DNA of 64,000 nt from BPJO01 sp037189665 (lineage in GTDB: Bacteria; Planctomycetota; Phycisphaerae; Tepidisphaerales; Tepidisphaeraceae): positions 5,962 through 69,961 of the forward strand of contig JBBCIV010000029.1 of the NCBI GenBank assembly GCA_037189665.1, written 5' to 3'. The number at the start of each line of letters is the position of its first letter. Positions within the stretch are counted from its first letter, which is position 1. Below are positions 54,799-62,196 of this stretch, piece by piece. Made by a program: the position numbers and the translations under genes. Under the pieces are notes generated by a model that worked only from the letters and a program-made list of their open reading frames with translations, did no database searches and had not been told where the DNA came from.

Positions 54799-55733
54799 TG
54801 GCGCGCCCTGGTATCACATCGAATCCCAAGTTCCTGCGGCTCTGCCACCTGTTGCAGATGCCCCGTCCGCATGTGCTGGGGCATTTGGAGTTTTTGTGGC
54901 GCGGCCCGTACGAGTCTGGAAACCCGATGATCGGCGATGCCGTGGACGTCGAGCTTGCCGCCGAGTGGTCCGGCGAACGTGGCATCTTGTTTCGCGCGTT
55001 GATGTCCGCTGGCGGACAGGATCGGGCGGGCTTCATCGAGCCGGTCGATGGAAAAACTGATTGCTACCAGATACACGACCTCTGGGATCACGCGCCGGAC
55101 TATGTACGCAAACGTCGGGAACGCGAGCGGGAACGCGAAGCGAAGGGGAAAACGCTGTCGGACCTTCGTCGTGATGCAGCTCGCAAGAGATGGGATGCCT
55201 CTGATCACGTCAATGCAAATGGTATGCAAGCGGATGCAACTGACCGCCATTTGCATGCAAACGGATGCAAACGGGATGCAAACGAACGCACTCGCGCTCC
55301 CGCTCCCGCTCCCGCTCCCAATAAAGACAAGCCTGCTGCGCAGGCTACCAGCGAGGCCGCTTCGCGACCGTCGTCGGCGGACGCCTCGGTACTGGTGTTC
55401 CCATGCATCAAGGGCAGAAAGTCCCAGTTCACCGAGTGGCCGCTCAGTGGCGAACTGATCAGCGAATGGGGGATGACGTACCCAGCCGTGGACGTGATGC
55501 AGGAATGCCGGCGTGCGCTCGAGTGGGTGAAGGCGAATCCCGCGAAACGCAAGACGTTCGCCGGCATGCGAGCATTCTTGTCGTCTTGGCTATCCCGGCA
55601 GCAGGATCGCGGAGCCGCCCCCGCGCGACGGATGGCGTACGCAAACGGTCACGCGAACGGTGTCCCCGACAAACTTGGCACCGCCGCCCATGCCGCCCTC
55701 GACTCCATTTCACTAGATCGGGGGCTGCGTTGA
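54798..55733 (+). CDS. Replication initiator-like protein (lambda O-like position) with internal iterons
   Basis: A 311-residue protein. Residues 1-100 look like a compact winged-helix domain (SNPKFLRLCHLLQMPRPHVLGHLEFLWRG, split by turns). A charged helix follows (YVRKRREREREREAKG), then a flexible linker (APAPAPAPNKDK) and a C-terminal domain (SGELISEWGMTYPAVDVMQE, KTFAGMRAFLSSWLSRQ). This N-terminal DNA-binding plus C-terminal helicase-loading layout matches phage initiators such as lambda O. The next gene is a DnaB-like helicase. Six phased ATGCAA repeats lie inside the coding sequence. ATG 54798 has GGAGGG at 7 bp and overlaps the previous stop (TAATG). Confidence 0.7.
   Translation: MARPGITSNPKFLRLCHLLQMPRPHVLGHLEFLWRGPYESGNPMIGDAVDVELAAEWSGERGILFRALMSAGGQDRAGFIEPVDGKTDCYQIHDLWDHAPDYVRKRREREREREAKGKTLSDLRRDAARKRWDASDHVNANGMQADATDRHLHANGCKRDANERTRAPAPAPAPNKDKPAAQATSEAASRPSSADASVLVFPCIKGRKSQFTEWPLSGELISEWGMTYPAVDVMQECRRALEWVKANPAKRKTFAGMRAFLSSWLSRQQDRGAAPARRMAYANGHANGVPDKLGTAAHAALDSISLDRGLR
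55213..55281 (+). repeat. Six helically phased ATGCAA repeats (candidate iterons / origin)
   Basis: ATGCAA begins at 55213, 55224, 55234, 55255, 55265 and 55276. Spacings are 11, 10, 21, 10 and 11 bp, so all face the same side of the helix with one position skipped near 55245. It lies within the initiator-like gene, as lambda ori lies in gene O. Confidence 0.65.
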
Positions 55734-57157
55734 TTTACGAAGCGACCAATCCCTTCACACCTAGTGGCTTACCGCCGCATTCAATCGAGGCCGAACAATG
55801 TGTCATCGCATCACTAATACTGCTGGGTAACCGGCCGGATGCGGATGAGGCCCGCAGGCTCTTGGGCTTGCTGGCTCCAAAGGCCTTCTATCTCCCCGAC
55901 CATGAAACACTCTGGCATGTTCTGGGCGACATGATCCGCCACGGACAACCTGTCGACGAGGTGCTATTGAAGGGAGAACTGCAGAAGCGCGGCCAGTTCA
56001 AGGAGATCGGCGGCGATGCCTATCTCGCCATACTCCTCAACACAGTACCGTCCGCCAGCAGATGGCCATATTACGCGCAGATCGTCCGCGATAATGCTCA
56101 CCTCCGCGCGATCTATAAGTTCAGCTACGCCGCCGCCCGCGACGCGCTCACCGGGAAAGTGGATGCGATGCAGGTGACACGCCGGCTGCGCGATCAGGCT
56201 GAACTGCTTATCCGTCGAGCGTCATCAGTTATCGACCGATCTGGGGCAGCCGCGGAGGTGGAGGCCGAGATTCGGGCGGAAGCAAATGGGCTCCGTCAAA
56301 ACGAACCTTTCCCTTGGCCGATTTTGACCGCCTTGGCCCGATGCTTGCTTCCCGGCTCGATCACGTTGCTGGGCGGTGACCCAGGTGTCGGAAAGACGTG
56401 GCTGATCATCGGCGCGATGCTATCGTGGCTGAAACGGGGCGTTCCGTTCTCGGCAAGAATGCTCGAAAAGCCTCGCCGATGGCATGTTCGGCGAGCACTG
56501 GCACTGATGTGCGGACGAATCCATGTCGTGAACGACGAACACGTGCGTCAGAACGCAGAGTGGTACCAGACCGTTGCCGGTGAGTTTGCCGAAACGCTGG
56601 ATGCTTTCGGTGAGTGTATTCATTCCAATGAGCTCGCTACAGGCACACACATTTCCGACATGGCGACTTGGGTAGAGGAAAGAGCAAATGCCGGCGACCG
56701 CATCCTCATCGTTGATCCGATCACCCTTGCCGCGACTGGCGACCAAGGATGGAAGGATCAAGAGGATTTCATGGTCCGCGCCGGGAAAGCAGTTAGTCGT
56801 TCCGGCAGTTCGCTCATTCTGACCACGCATCCACGATCCACGGACGGGAAACGCTCTCCAACGCTGGACGATTTTGCCGGTGGCCGTGTGTTCGGTCGGG
56901 CCTGTGACGCTGCATTGAGCCTGACCAAGTTCGCCGAATGGCGGCGTGCCAGCGTCATTACCAACCTCGTCGCCCGAGACAAGCGGACGATCGACACCGA
57001 CCGCGCAATCAAGATTTACAAGGCGCGTGACGCTGCTGGGGAAGGCTTGGTTATCGCCATGCAGTTTGACCCCAACAGCGGTCAATTTACTGAACATGGC
57101 GTCGTCGAGGAATGGATTCGAGATGAGGATCAGGCCGAAACGAGGTTGCCATTTTGA
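55730..57157 (+). CDS. DnaB-like replicative helicase
   Basis: A 475-residue protein. Residues 14-120 form the DnaB N-terminal domain (PPHSIEAEQCVIASLILLG, FYLPDHETLWHVLGDMI, GDAYLAILLNTVP). The C-terminal RecA-type ATPase has Walker A GGDPGVGKTW near residue 208 and a Walker B region at RILIVDPITLA, with SGSSLILTTHPRS after it. The motor resembles RepA/AAA-25 proteins as much as DnaB. The TTG start at 55730 overlaps the previous TGA (TTGA), with GGGGG upstream. It should unwind the element's origin after loading by the upstream initiator. Confidence 0.86.
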   Translation: MIYEATNPFTPSGLPPHSIEAEQCVIASLILLGNRPDADEARRLLGLLAPKAFYLPDHETLWHVLGDMIRHGQPVDEVLLKGELQKRGQFKEIGGDAYLAILLNTVPSASRWPYYAQIVRDNAHLRAIYKFSYAAARDALTGKVDAMQVTRRLRDQAELLIRRASSVIDRSGAAAEVEAEIRAEANGLRQNEPFPWPILTALARCLLPGSITLLGGDPGVGKTWLIIGAMLSWLKRGVPFSARMLEKPRRWHVRRALALMCGRIHVVNDEHVRQNAEWYQTVAGEFAETLDAFGECIHSNELATGTHISDMATWVEERANAGDRILIVDPITLAATGDQGWKDQEDFMVRAGKAVSRSGSSLILTTHPRSTDGKRSPTLDDFAGGRVFGRACDAALSLTKFAEWRRASVITNLVARDKRTIDTDRAIKIYKARDAAGEGLVIAMQFDPNSGQFTEHGVVEEWIRDEDQAETRLPF

Positions 57158-57414
57158 GCGACAACAGTCCGACATTCACTATCACGCTACGCCTATACGG
57201 CGATGGGCCACCACCCGAAATTCGACTGCGCCGCGCATTGAAGTGCTTGTTGCGATCGTTCGGCCTCCGATGCGTTAGCGTCAACGCCGTCGCTCAGGCC
57301 AAGACGTTTGGGAAGCACATGCATAAGGCCCACGAGCAGCAGATATGTAAGTTCGAAGCGTCAGCTTCTGGCTCGCCCGCCCGCGCAACGCACACGCGAG
57401 GAGAAAAACAATGA
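57154..57414 (+). CDS. Small protein of unknown function
   Basis: An 86-residue protein starting at a TTG that overlaps the helicase stop, with GAGG at 8 bp. The N-terminal half is beta-strand-like (TFTITLRLYGDG) followed by a helix (RLRRALKCLLRSFGLRCV). The C-terminus is basic. Function unknown. Its TGA overlaps the next ATG. Confidence 0.6.
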   Translation: MSDNSPTFTITLRLYGDGPPPEIRLRRALKCLLRSFGLRCVSVNAVAQAKTFGKHMHKAHEQQICKFEASASGSPARATHTRGEKQ

Positions 57415-57860
57415 ACACCGCCAAGAATCCGAAACGCGGACGTCCACCAAAGATCACCGTAGCGGCCATTGATCTGGCTGCTCGAATGCTTACCGACGGC
57501 GCAAAGAAGCACCAGGTTAAGACGGCACTGCGTGAGCAACTTGGACCGACGTCAACCAAGACTTTAGAGCGGATCATCGGTAAAGCGCGAACGGTTTCCG
57601 GCGTGCCTCGGAAAGTCGATGTCACGGCCGCCGTGCTGACGGAGATCGAGGGCACCGTCTGTCGGCTCGCCGCTGATCGTGGGATCGACTGGGCACCGAC
57701 GCCGGCCGGGCCGGATCGTCGGCTTGCTGGCTTACGCAACATCCTTACCAGCTTGGTTCCTAACGCTGATGCTGGCGTGATGCCTGGGCTGATTGGTATC
57801 GGCACAACGAACTCTTTCTCCACTCCAACCGCCGGCCGTGCCGGCAAGGATCAATCGTGA
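57411..57860 (+). CDS. Small protein of unknown function, basic N-terminus
   Basis: A 149-residue protein. The N-terminus NPKRGRPPKITVAAIDLAARM contains an AT-hook-like RGRPPK and may bind DNA. A helix-turn-helix-like stretch follows (KHQVKTALREQLGPTSTKTLERIIG), as found in small terminase subunits and in transposase-like DNA-binding proteins. No large terminase follows, so packaging cannot be claimed. GAGGAG lies 7 bp before the ATG, which overlaps the previous TGA; its TGA overlaps the next GTG. Confidence 0.55.
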   Translation: MNTAKNPKRGRPPKITVAAIDLAARMLTDGAKKHQVKTALREQLGPTSTKTLERIIGKARTVSGVPRKVDVTAAVLTEIEGTVCRLAADRGIDWAPTPAGPDRRLAGLRNILTSLVPNADAGVMPGLIGIGTTNSFSTPTAGRAGKDQS

Positions 57861-58261
57861 ATCGACTTTCGGACCTCTACCACCAGGCGCTTGCCGACGA
57901 ACAGATCGCGCATGCCGAAGCGCTTGCCAACGCGCGGCTCGAATACGCGAAACTCATCGTGTCGAAGTCACTCAGCGCTACCGATAAGGATGTCTCGCAA
58001 CTCCGTCGGCTCACGGAAACCCTCGGTCTGACCGAGGCCGACGTTGATCACGACCTCGCTGCCGGCCATACGATCAGCAGCCTTTGTGAAACACTTACGC
58101 TCGCAATCAAGGGTTGCAGTCCGCTCGACCCGCTCACGTTCGGCGGGCATGTTCGCGATCTGGACGGCGCGATTGCAACTGCTCCGCGGCTCCGGTCTGC
58201 GGTTCCCGATTTCCGAAATCTGAACAACGTACGGCGAAGTCAGCCTGCCGGCGTTTTATAG
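57857..58261 (+). CDS. Small helical protein of unknown function
   Basis: A 134-residue protein with long helices (LYHQALADEQIAHAEALANA, RRLTETLGLTEADVDHDLAAG). It begins at GTG 57857 that overlaps the previous stop, with AAGGA upstream. No family recognised. It sits between the DNA-binding-like gene and the putative structural genes. Confidence 0.55.
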   Translation: MNRLSDLYHQALADEQIAHAEALANARLEYAKLIVSKSLSATDKDVSQLRRLTETLGLTEADVDHDLAAGHTISSLCETLTLAIKGCSPLDPLTFGGHVRDLDGAIATAPRLRSAVPDFRNLNNVRRSQPAGVL

Positions 58262-58289
58262 GGCAGTTTTGATCGAGTTGGAACTCCCG

Positions 58290-58793
58290 ATGATAGACGA
58301 TCCCAAGACACCGAACGCAAATCCTTTGGCAAACGAACTCGACAAGCTCATCGCCGATCTGGAGGCAGTGGCGATAAATCACCTAGAGCGAGAATTTCGA
58401 TTCTTGCTCGGCGAAGAGCCATCAAGGGTCAGTGAGGTATTCCGATCGTCGCCGGAGTACGTCGACTTGCTGTTGACGGTGACATTAAGTCCCGAGCCAG
58501 GCGATGCTCGCCGCGTCCGAAAAGCCGGCAATGCCATTGGTGTGTCGGACGACGAGATCCTGAACGATATTCGTGTTGCATTCCGAGTTACGCGGGCACT
58601 GCAGCTTGTTGGCCCATTGATGGAATCTCAATCTGATTTGTACAGGTTCGGGCTGCTGCTTCAGGTGCTGTTGCAAGAATCAAACCACCTGACGATTCAC
58701 GCACCGCCCGTTCAAGATCTTGCCGCGTGGCCAGCCGGTGCCATCGGCATTAGGCGTCCGGAAGCATACAAGGACCGCAGAAAGGCCCCTTAA
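58290..58793 (+). CDS. Protein of unknown function
   Basis: A 167-residue, mostly helical protein (LANELDKLIADLEAVAINHL, RRVRKAGNAIGVSDDEIL, YRFGLLLQVLLQESNHL). ATG 58290 was chosen; a TTG at 58269 with AGGG upstream would add seven residues. The next gene begins 2 bp after its stop, so they are co-translated. No recognised family. Confidence 0.55.
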   Translation: MIDDPKTPNANPLANELDKLIADLEAVAINHLEREFRFLLGEEPSRVSEVFRSSPEYVDLLLTVTLSPEPGDARRVRKAGNAIGVSDDEILNDIRVAFRVTRALQLVGPLMESQSDLYRFGLLLQVLLQESNHLTIHAPPVQDLAAWPAGAIGIRRPEAYKDRRKAP

Positions 58794-58795
58794 TC

Positions 58796-59608
58796 ATGGC
58801 GATCGCAGATTTATCAGAGTTGATCCAGAATACCGAACTCGTCGAAGATGATAATGGCATCATGTACAAGACTCGCGTGCAGGTCCGCGAGATCGATCCA
58901 GCACAGCCTTGCCAACTGTTCCATGCACTGAATGCTACGAATCTTCCGGTCTGGGGGCAGAGCCATCCCGTCATTCCTGGTATCAAGGTGCGGTCGCGTA
59001 TTCCGCGGCCGTTTCTGAATTCGAAAACTGAAACACAGGTCGAACTGGTCTACCGCTCGCCTGATCTGCAGCAACTCGATCCGAATGATCGGCCGATCGT
59101 TAAGTTTCGAGGATTCACACGAGAAGTGAAGACCAATTTTTACGCTGACCATCAGCGACTGATTGAAGTTCGCTATACGCCTGGCGGTGCTGGCGGTCAC
59201 GCCACCCGGCCGGCGAAGTCGCAGATCAGTTCGATCACCGCATACAAAGCATTCGGCGTACTCGAGTTCGAACTCGTTCGAAACTCTGACCCATCGTGGA
59301 TGCTGAAGTATTACAACAAACTCAACCGGACGCCATGGCGCGGCTACGGACAGTACTGTTGGTTCTGCTCGGAGATCGGGATTGAGCGGCAGAAAGGTCG
59401 CTCGGGATATAAGGTCAACGCCGTGTTTATTCTCGACGAGGAGACGCACATCAAGACAGCGTTCTATCGTCTTCATGACGGGTCCATTCCGGAGGACATT
59501 CCGCGTAATTTCAGCCCTTACGAAACCACTGTCGATTTCGGCTTTGCGAACGTCGCGCCAGCAATGCCGGCGGACTTTAACCTGCTCGGCTTGCCGAGTG
59601 GCTTCTGA
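58796..59608 (+). CDS. Putative structural-type protein of unknown function
   Basis: A 270-residue protein rich in beta strands (TQVELVYRSPDLQQ, NFYADHQRLIEVRY, GVLEFELVRNSDPSWML, KVNAVFILDEETHIKTAFY). It lies directly before the tape-measure-like gene, where tail-tube or baseplate proteins often lie, but I recognise no family motif. AAAGG precedes ATG 58796. The cysteines in QYCWFCSE are unusual. Structural function is inferred from position only. Confidence 0.5.
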   Translation: MAIADLSELIQNTELVEDDNGIMYKTRVQVREIDPAQPCQLFHALNATNLPVWGQSHPVIPGIKVRSRIPRPFLNSKTETQVELVYRSPDLQQLDPNDRPIVKFRGFTREVKTNFYADHQRLIEVRYTPGGAGGHATRPAKSQISSITAYKAFGVLEFELVRNSDPSWMLKYYNKLNRTPWRGYGQYCWFCSEIGIERQKGRSGYKVNAVFILDEETHIKTAFYRLHDGSIPEDIPRNFSPYETTVDFGFANVAPAMPADFNLLGLPSGF

Positions 59609-59653
59609 GCGTTTTTTGTGTAATCGTTTTTTCCCGGGCGTGAGGCTTTTCCC

Positions 59654-61870
59654 ATGAGCAACTCTCTATCCATCGCAGAAGTCATCGGCGGTGCCGTCGT
59701 CACCATCAGTGCCGACCTCAGCGGGCTCCGCGCCGGCTATGCTGAGTCGAAGAAGATCGTCGCCGATATCGGTCAGCAGACGGCGATCGTCCGTGCGCAG
59801 GTCGTGGTGGATCGGTCCGAAGTTACGCGACTGACCACATCGATCGGCACGCTCACCATCCCGATTCGGCTCGATATTGGCCCGGCAATGGCTCAGATGC
59901 AGCAGTTGCGGGCCGGTGGATCGACACCGGAAATCACCGGCCGCTCGCGCCTCGCCTTAACGGGACCAAGCGCTCGGGCCGGCGGTGTTGCAGATGAGAT
60001 CATCGACGCCGAATGGACGCCGGTGAAACCGCGCCTCGCGCTTCCCAGCCCAGGCAACTCTCGGGCCGGTGCCTACAACGGCATGGGCTACGACTTCGGC
60101 AACATCGAGAAATCGACTGGCAAGCTCGCCTTTGCATCCGAGAAGGCCGCCAAGGATTGTCAGCGTGCCGGGGGCGAGATCGACAAGGCGGCCGGGTCAC
60201 TGGCGGTTTTCGGCAAGATACTCGCGGTTGCGGAAGGAATCAGGGGGACGTCGACGGCCATCGGCGCGGCTTTTCGGGCAATCACTGCCTCAGACCCAGA
60301 CAAGGCTGGCCAGGCGGTGCAGCAAGGGCAGGATGCAATCGAATCGCTCCCATTCGGGATCGGTAAAATCGCCTCGACGGCTGGGCAAAACCACTACAGT
60401 TTGTTCAGTTCGATCGGGAACTTCGTCTCCGGCAACGGACTCGAGGACGATCAGCAAGCGGCGGCTCGCATCAGAGAGGAAGCCGCGAAGCTCGACATGA
60501 AGAGCGATAGATTCGCGCGGATCGGTGCCGGTCAAGACGAACAGAAGATTCTCGCTCGCAACACAAGCCGGATCGTCGGACGACAGAACCGGGATGCGCT
60601 GGGGGCTCCGGAGTGGGCCATCTATAACGCCGCGCAGGATGAACTGGACGATTACAACCGCAAAGCCGATGAGATCCGCAAAGCCGCCGGGCTTCGTCAG
60701 GACAGCGGCGAGGCCATCGTCGCCCGTGAAGCGCTTCAGCAGAAAGTGGCGATCGCCAGACGGCAGGCCGACGCCCAACGCATCGGAGAGGTAACGGCGT
60801 CCGACATCACCCTTGCCCAGACCCAGCGCGCCGGTGATGTCGCCATGCTCCGCGCCACCGGGCAAGGCCGCGCGGCGGACACGGCCGGCATCATCGGTCA
60901 ACGAGACGACCAAGCCTTCGCCATCGTGGGCGAAATGGGTCAGATGGATGCGATCGGCAGCAAGGATACCGACAAGCGCATTCGGCTGGCGGCTCAACTC
61001 AATGCGGTGTTCGACTCGGCGAACAAGCAACTTCAGGCTTACGATGAGGCGCTGAAACGAGAGGAGCAGGAGATCGTCGCGGGAGCCGCCGCTGGCACAG
61101 AGATCGTCAAACTTCGTTCGGAAGGCCGGATCGGAGAGGCTAACGAAGCGGCGATTCGAGAATCCTACCGTGATCCGCTTCGCATGGCTGGCGAGAAGTT
61201 CGGCGATGGATCCGACGCAGTGAAGTCGCTTGAGGCTCGACGCGATGCCGAGATCCAAGCAGACAAGGAACAACGCGCGAAGGGGGCGACTCAGCGCATC
61301 GCCAGTCTTGAAGCTGAAGCGACGGCATCACAGCTTCGCATCCGCGGGGAGTTCCACGCCGCTGAGAAGACTCTGTTCGAGGCGAACGCGAAGGCCCGGA
61401 TCGAGCAACTAAAACGGGAGAGCGCCACTCAGCAGGAGATCGACGCCGCCAGCAAGGTGATCGCAGGCCAGCGCGCGGAGATGAACGCCGCAGACAAACG
61501 CGCGGAGAGGCGGTTTGCGGATCAGATGGCAGGTCGCCAGTACATCGCCGGAATCGATCCGCAGATGCAGATGCTCGCCGGCGTCGCCGGTCGGCTGTTG
61601 GGGATGGATGCGGAGTTGAAGGCCGCCAACGACCCGGAGAGTAAGCTCACGGCAGGCCAGCGGCAGCAGCTCGTGCAAACGCAACAAGCTGAACTACTCA
61701 ACCTCCAGCAGTCGATTCTCGCGCCCAACCGATACGCCACTGAGGGTGACCGCAACCGCGAAGCTCGCGGCAACATGAGTGGCGATGAGCAACAGAAGGC
61801 GCTCGATCTGATCGCTTCACACCTGAGGGACATTCTAGACAAGATGGGCACCGGAACGCTTGGATCGTAG
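59654..61870 (+). CDS. Tape-measure-like protein
   Basis: A 738-residue, alanine-, glutamate-, arginine- and glutamine-rich protein. VVTISADLSGLRAGYAESKK at the N-terminus is like tail tape-measure proteins. A weakly hydrophobic part (residues 170-260: VFGKILAVAEGI, FGIGKIASTAG) is followed by about 450 residues of helical repeats suited to coiled coil (LKREEQEIVAGAAAGTEIVK, RIASLEAEATASQLRIRG). Tape-measure proteins set tail length; here no tail tube or head gene is recognised. Alternative: a filament-like or scaffolding protein. GTGAGG lies 7 bp before the ATG. Confidence 0.55.
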   Translation: MSNSLSIAEVIGGAVVTISADLSGLRAGYAESKKIVADIGQQTAIVRAQVVVDRSEVTRLTTSIGTLTIPIRLDIGPAMAQMQQLRAGGSTPEITGRSRLALTGPSARAGGVADEIIDAEWTPVKPRLALPSPGNSRAGAYNGMGYDFGNIEKSTGKLAFASEKAAKDCQRAGGEIDKAAGSLAVFGKILAVAEGIRGTSTAIGAAFRAITASDPDKAGQAVQQGQDAIESLPFGIGKIASTAGQNHYSLFSSIGNFVSGNGLEDDQQAAARIREEAAKLDMKSDRFARIGAGQDEQKILARNTSRIVGRQNRDALGAPEWAIYNAAQDELDDYNRKADEIRKAAGLRQDSGEAIVAREALQQKVAIARRQADAQRIGEVTASDITLAQTQRAGDVAMLRATGQGRAADTAGIIGQRDDQAFAIVGEMGQMDAIGSKDTDKRIRLAAQLNAVFDSANKQLQAYDEALKREEQEIVAGAAAGTEIVKLRSEGRIGEANEAAIRESYRDPLRMAGEKFGDGSDAVKSLEARRDAEIQADKEQRAKGATQRIASLEAEATASQLRIRGEFHAAEKTLFEANAKARIEQLKRESATQQEIDAASKVIAGQRAEMNAADKRAERRFADQMAGRQYIAGIDPQMQMLAGVAGRLLGMDAELKAANDPESKLTAGQRQQLVQTQQAELLNLQQSILAPNRYATEGDRNREARGNMSGDEQQKALDLIASHLRDILDKMGTGTLGS

Positions 61871-61884
61871 TAACCCGTCCGGTC

Positions 61885-62196
61885 ATGAACTCTTACGGCG
61901 TGAACAGTACCCCGCCCAACATCGTTAACGCAAAACCGTTGCAACCGGCCGCGCCTGCGCCGCTGCTTGTAGACGCCCGCGAAGCTGCGCGGCTGCTGTC
62001 GATCAGCGATCGCACGCTGCGTGACAGGACGAAGGATGGTACCGTTCCGGCAGTGAAGCTCGAGGGCCGCATCCTCTACAGCCCGAAAGCGTTGGCGGAT
62101 TGGGTAGACCAGCAGATTGCCTTGCGTACAGCCGTTGACCTGGAGAAAGTGAGCGAACATGGCGAGCATCGTGAAACGTCCGAACGGCCATCGTGA
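61885..62196 (+). CDS. Excisionase/MerR-type helix-turn-helix protein
   Basis: A 103-residue protein with LLVDAREAARLLSISDRTLRD, then GTVPAVKLEGRILYSPKAL, the helix-turn-helix_17/excisionase layout (residues 32-82). It probably acts as a directionality factor for the adjacent integrase. The coding sequence overlaps the integrase start by 38 bp, so the two are linked in translation. The N-terminal 25 residues are proline-rich with no function seen. The ribosome site is weak. Confidence 0.8.
   Translation: MNSYGVNSTPPNIVNAKPLQPAAPAPLLVDAREAARLLSISDRTLRDRTKDGTVPAVKLEGRILYSPKALADWVDQQIALRTAVDLEKVSEHGEHRETSERPS

Noticed and set aside
57411..57860. Naming the 149-residue protein a terminase small subunit
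   Set aside because: Only a generic DNA-binding N-terminus is visible and no large terminase follows.
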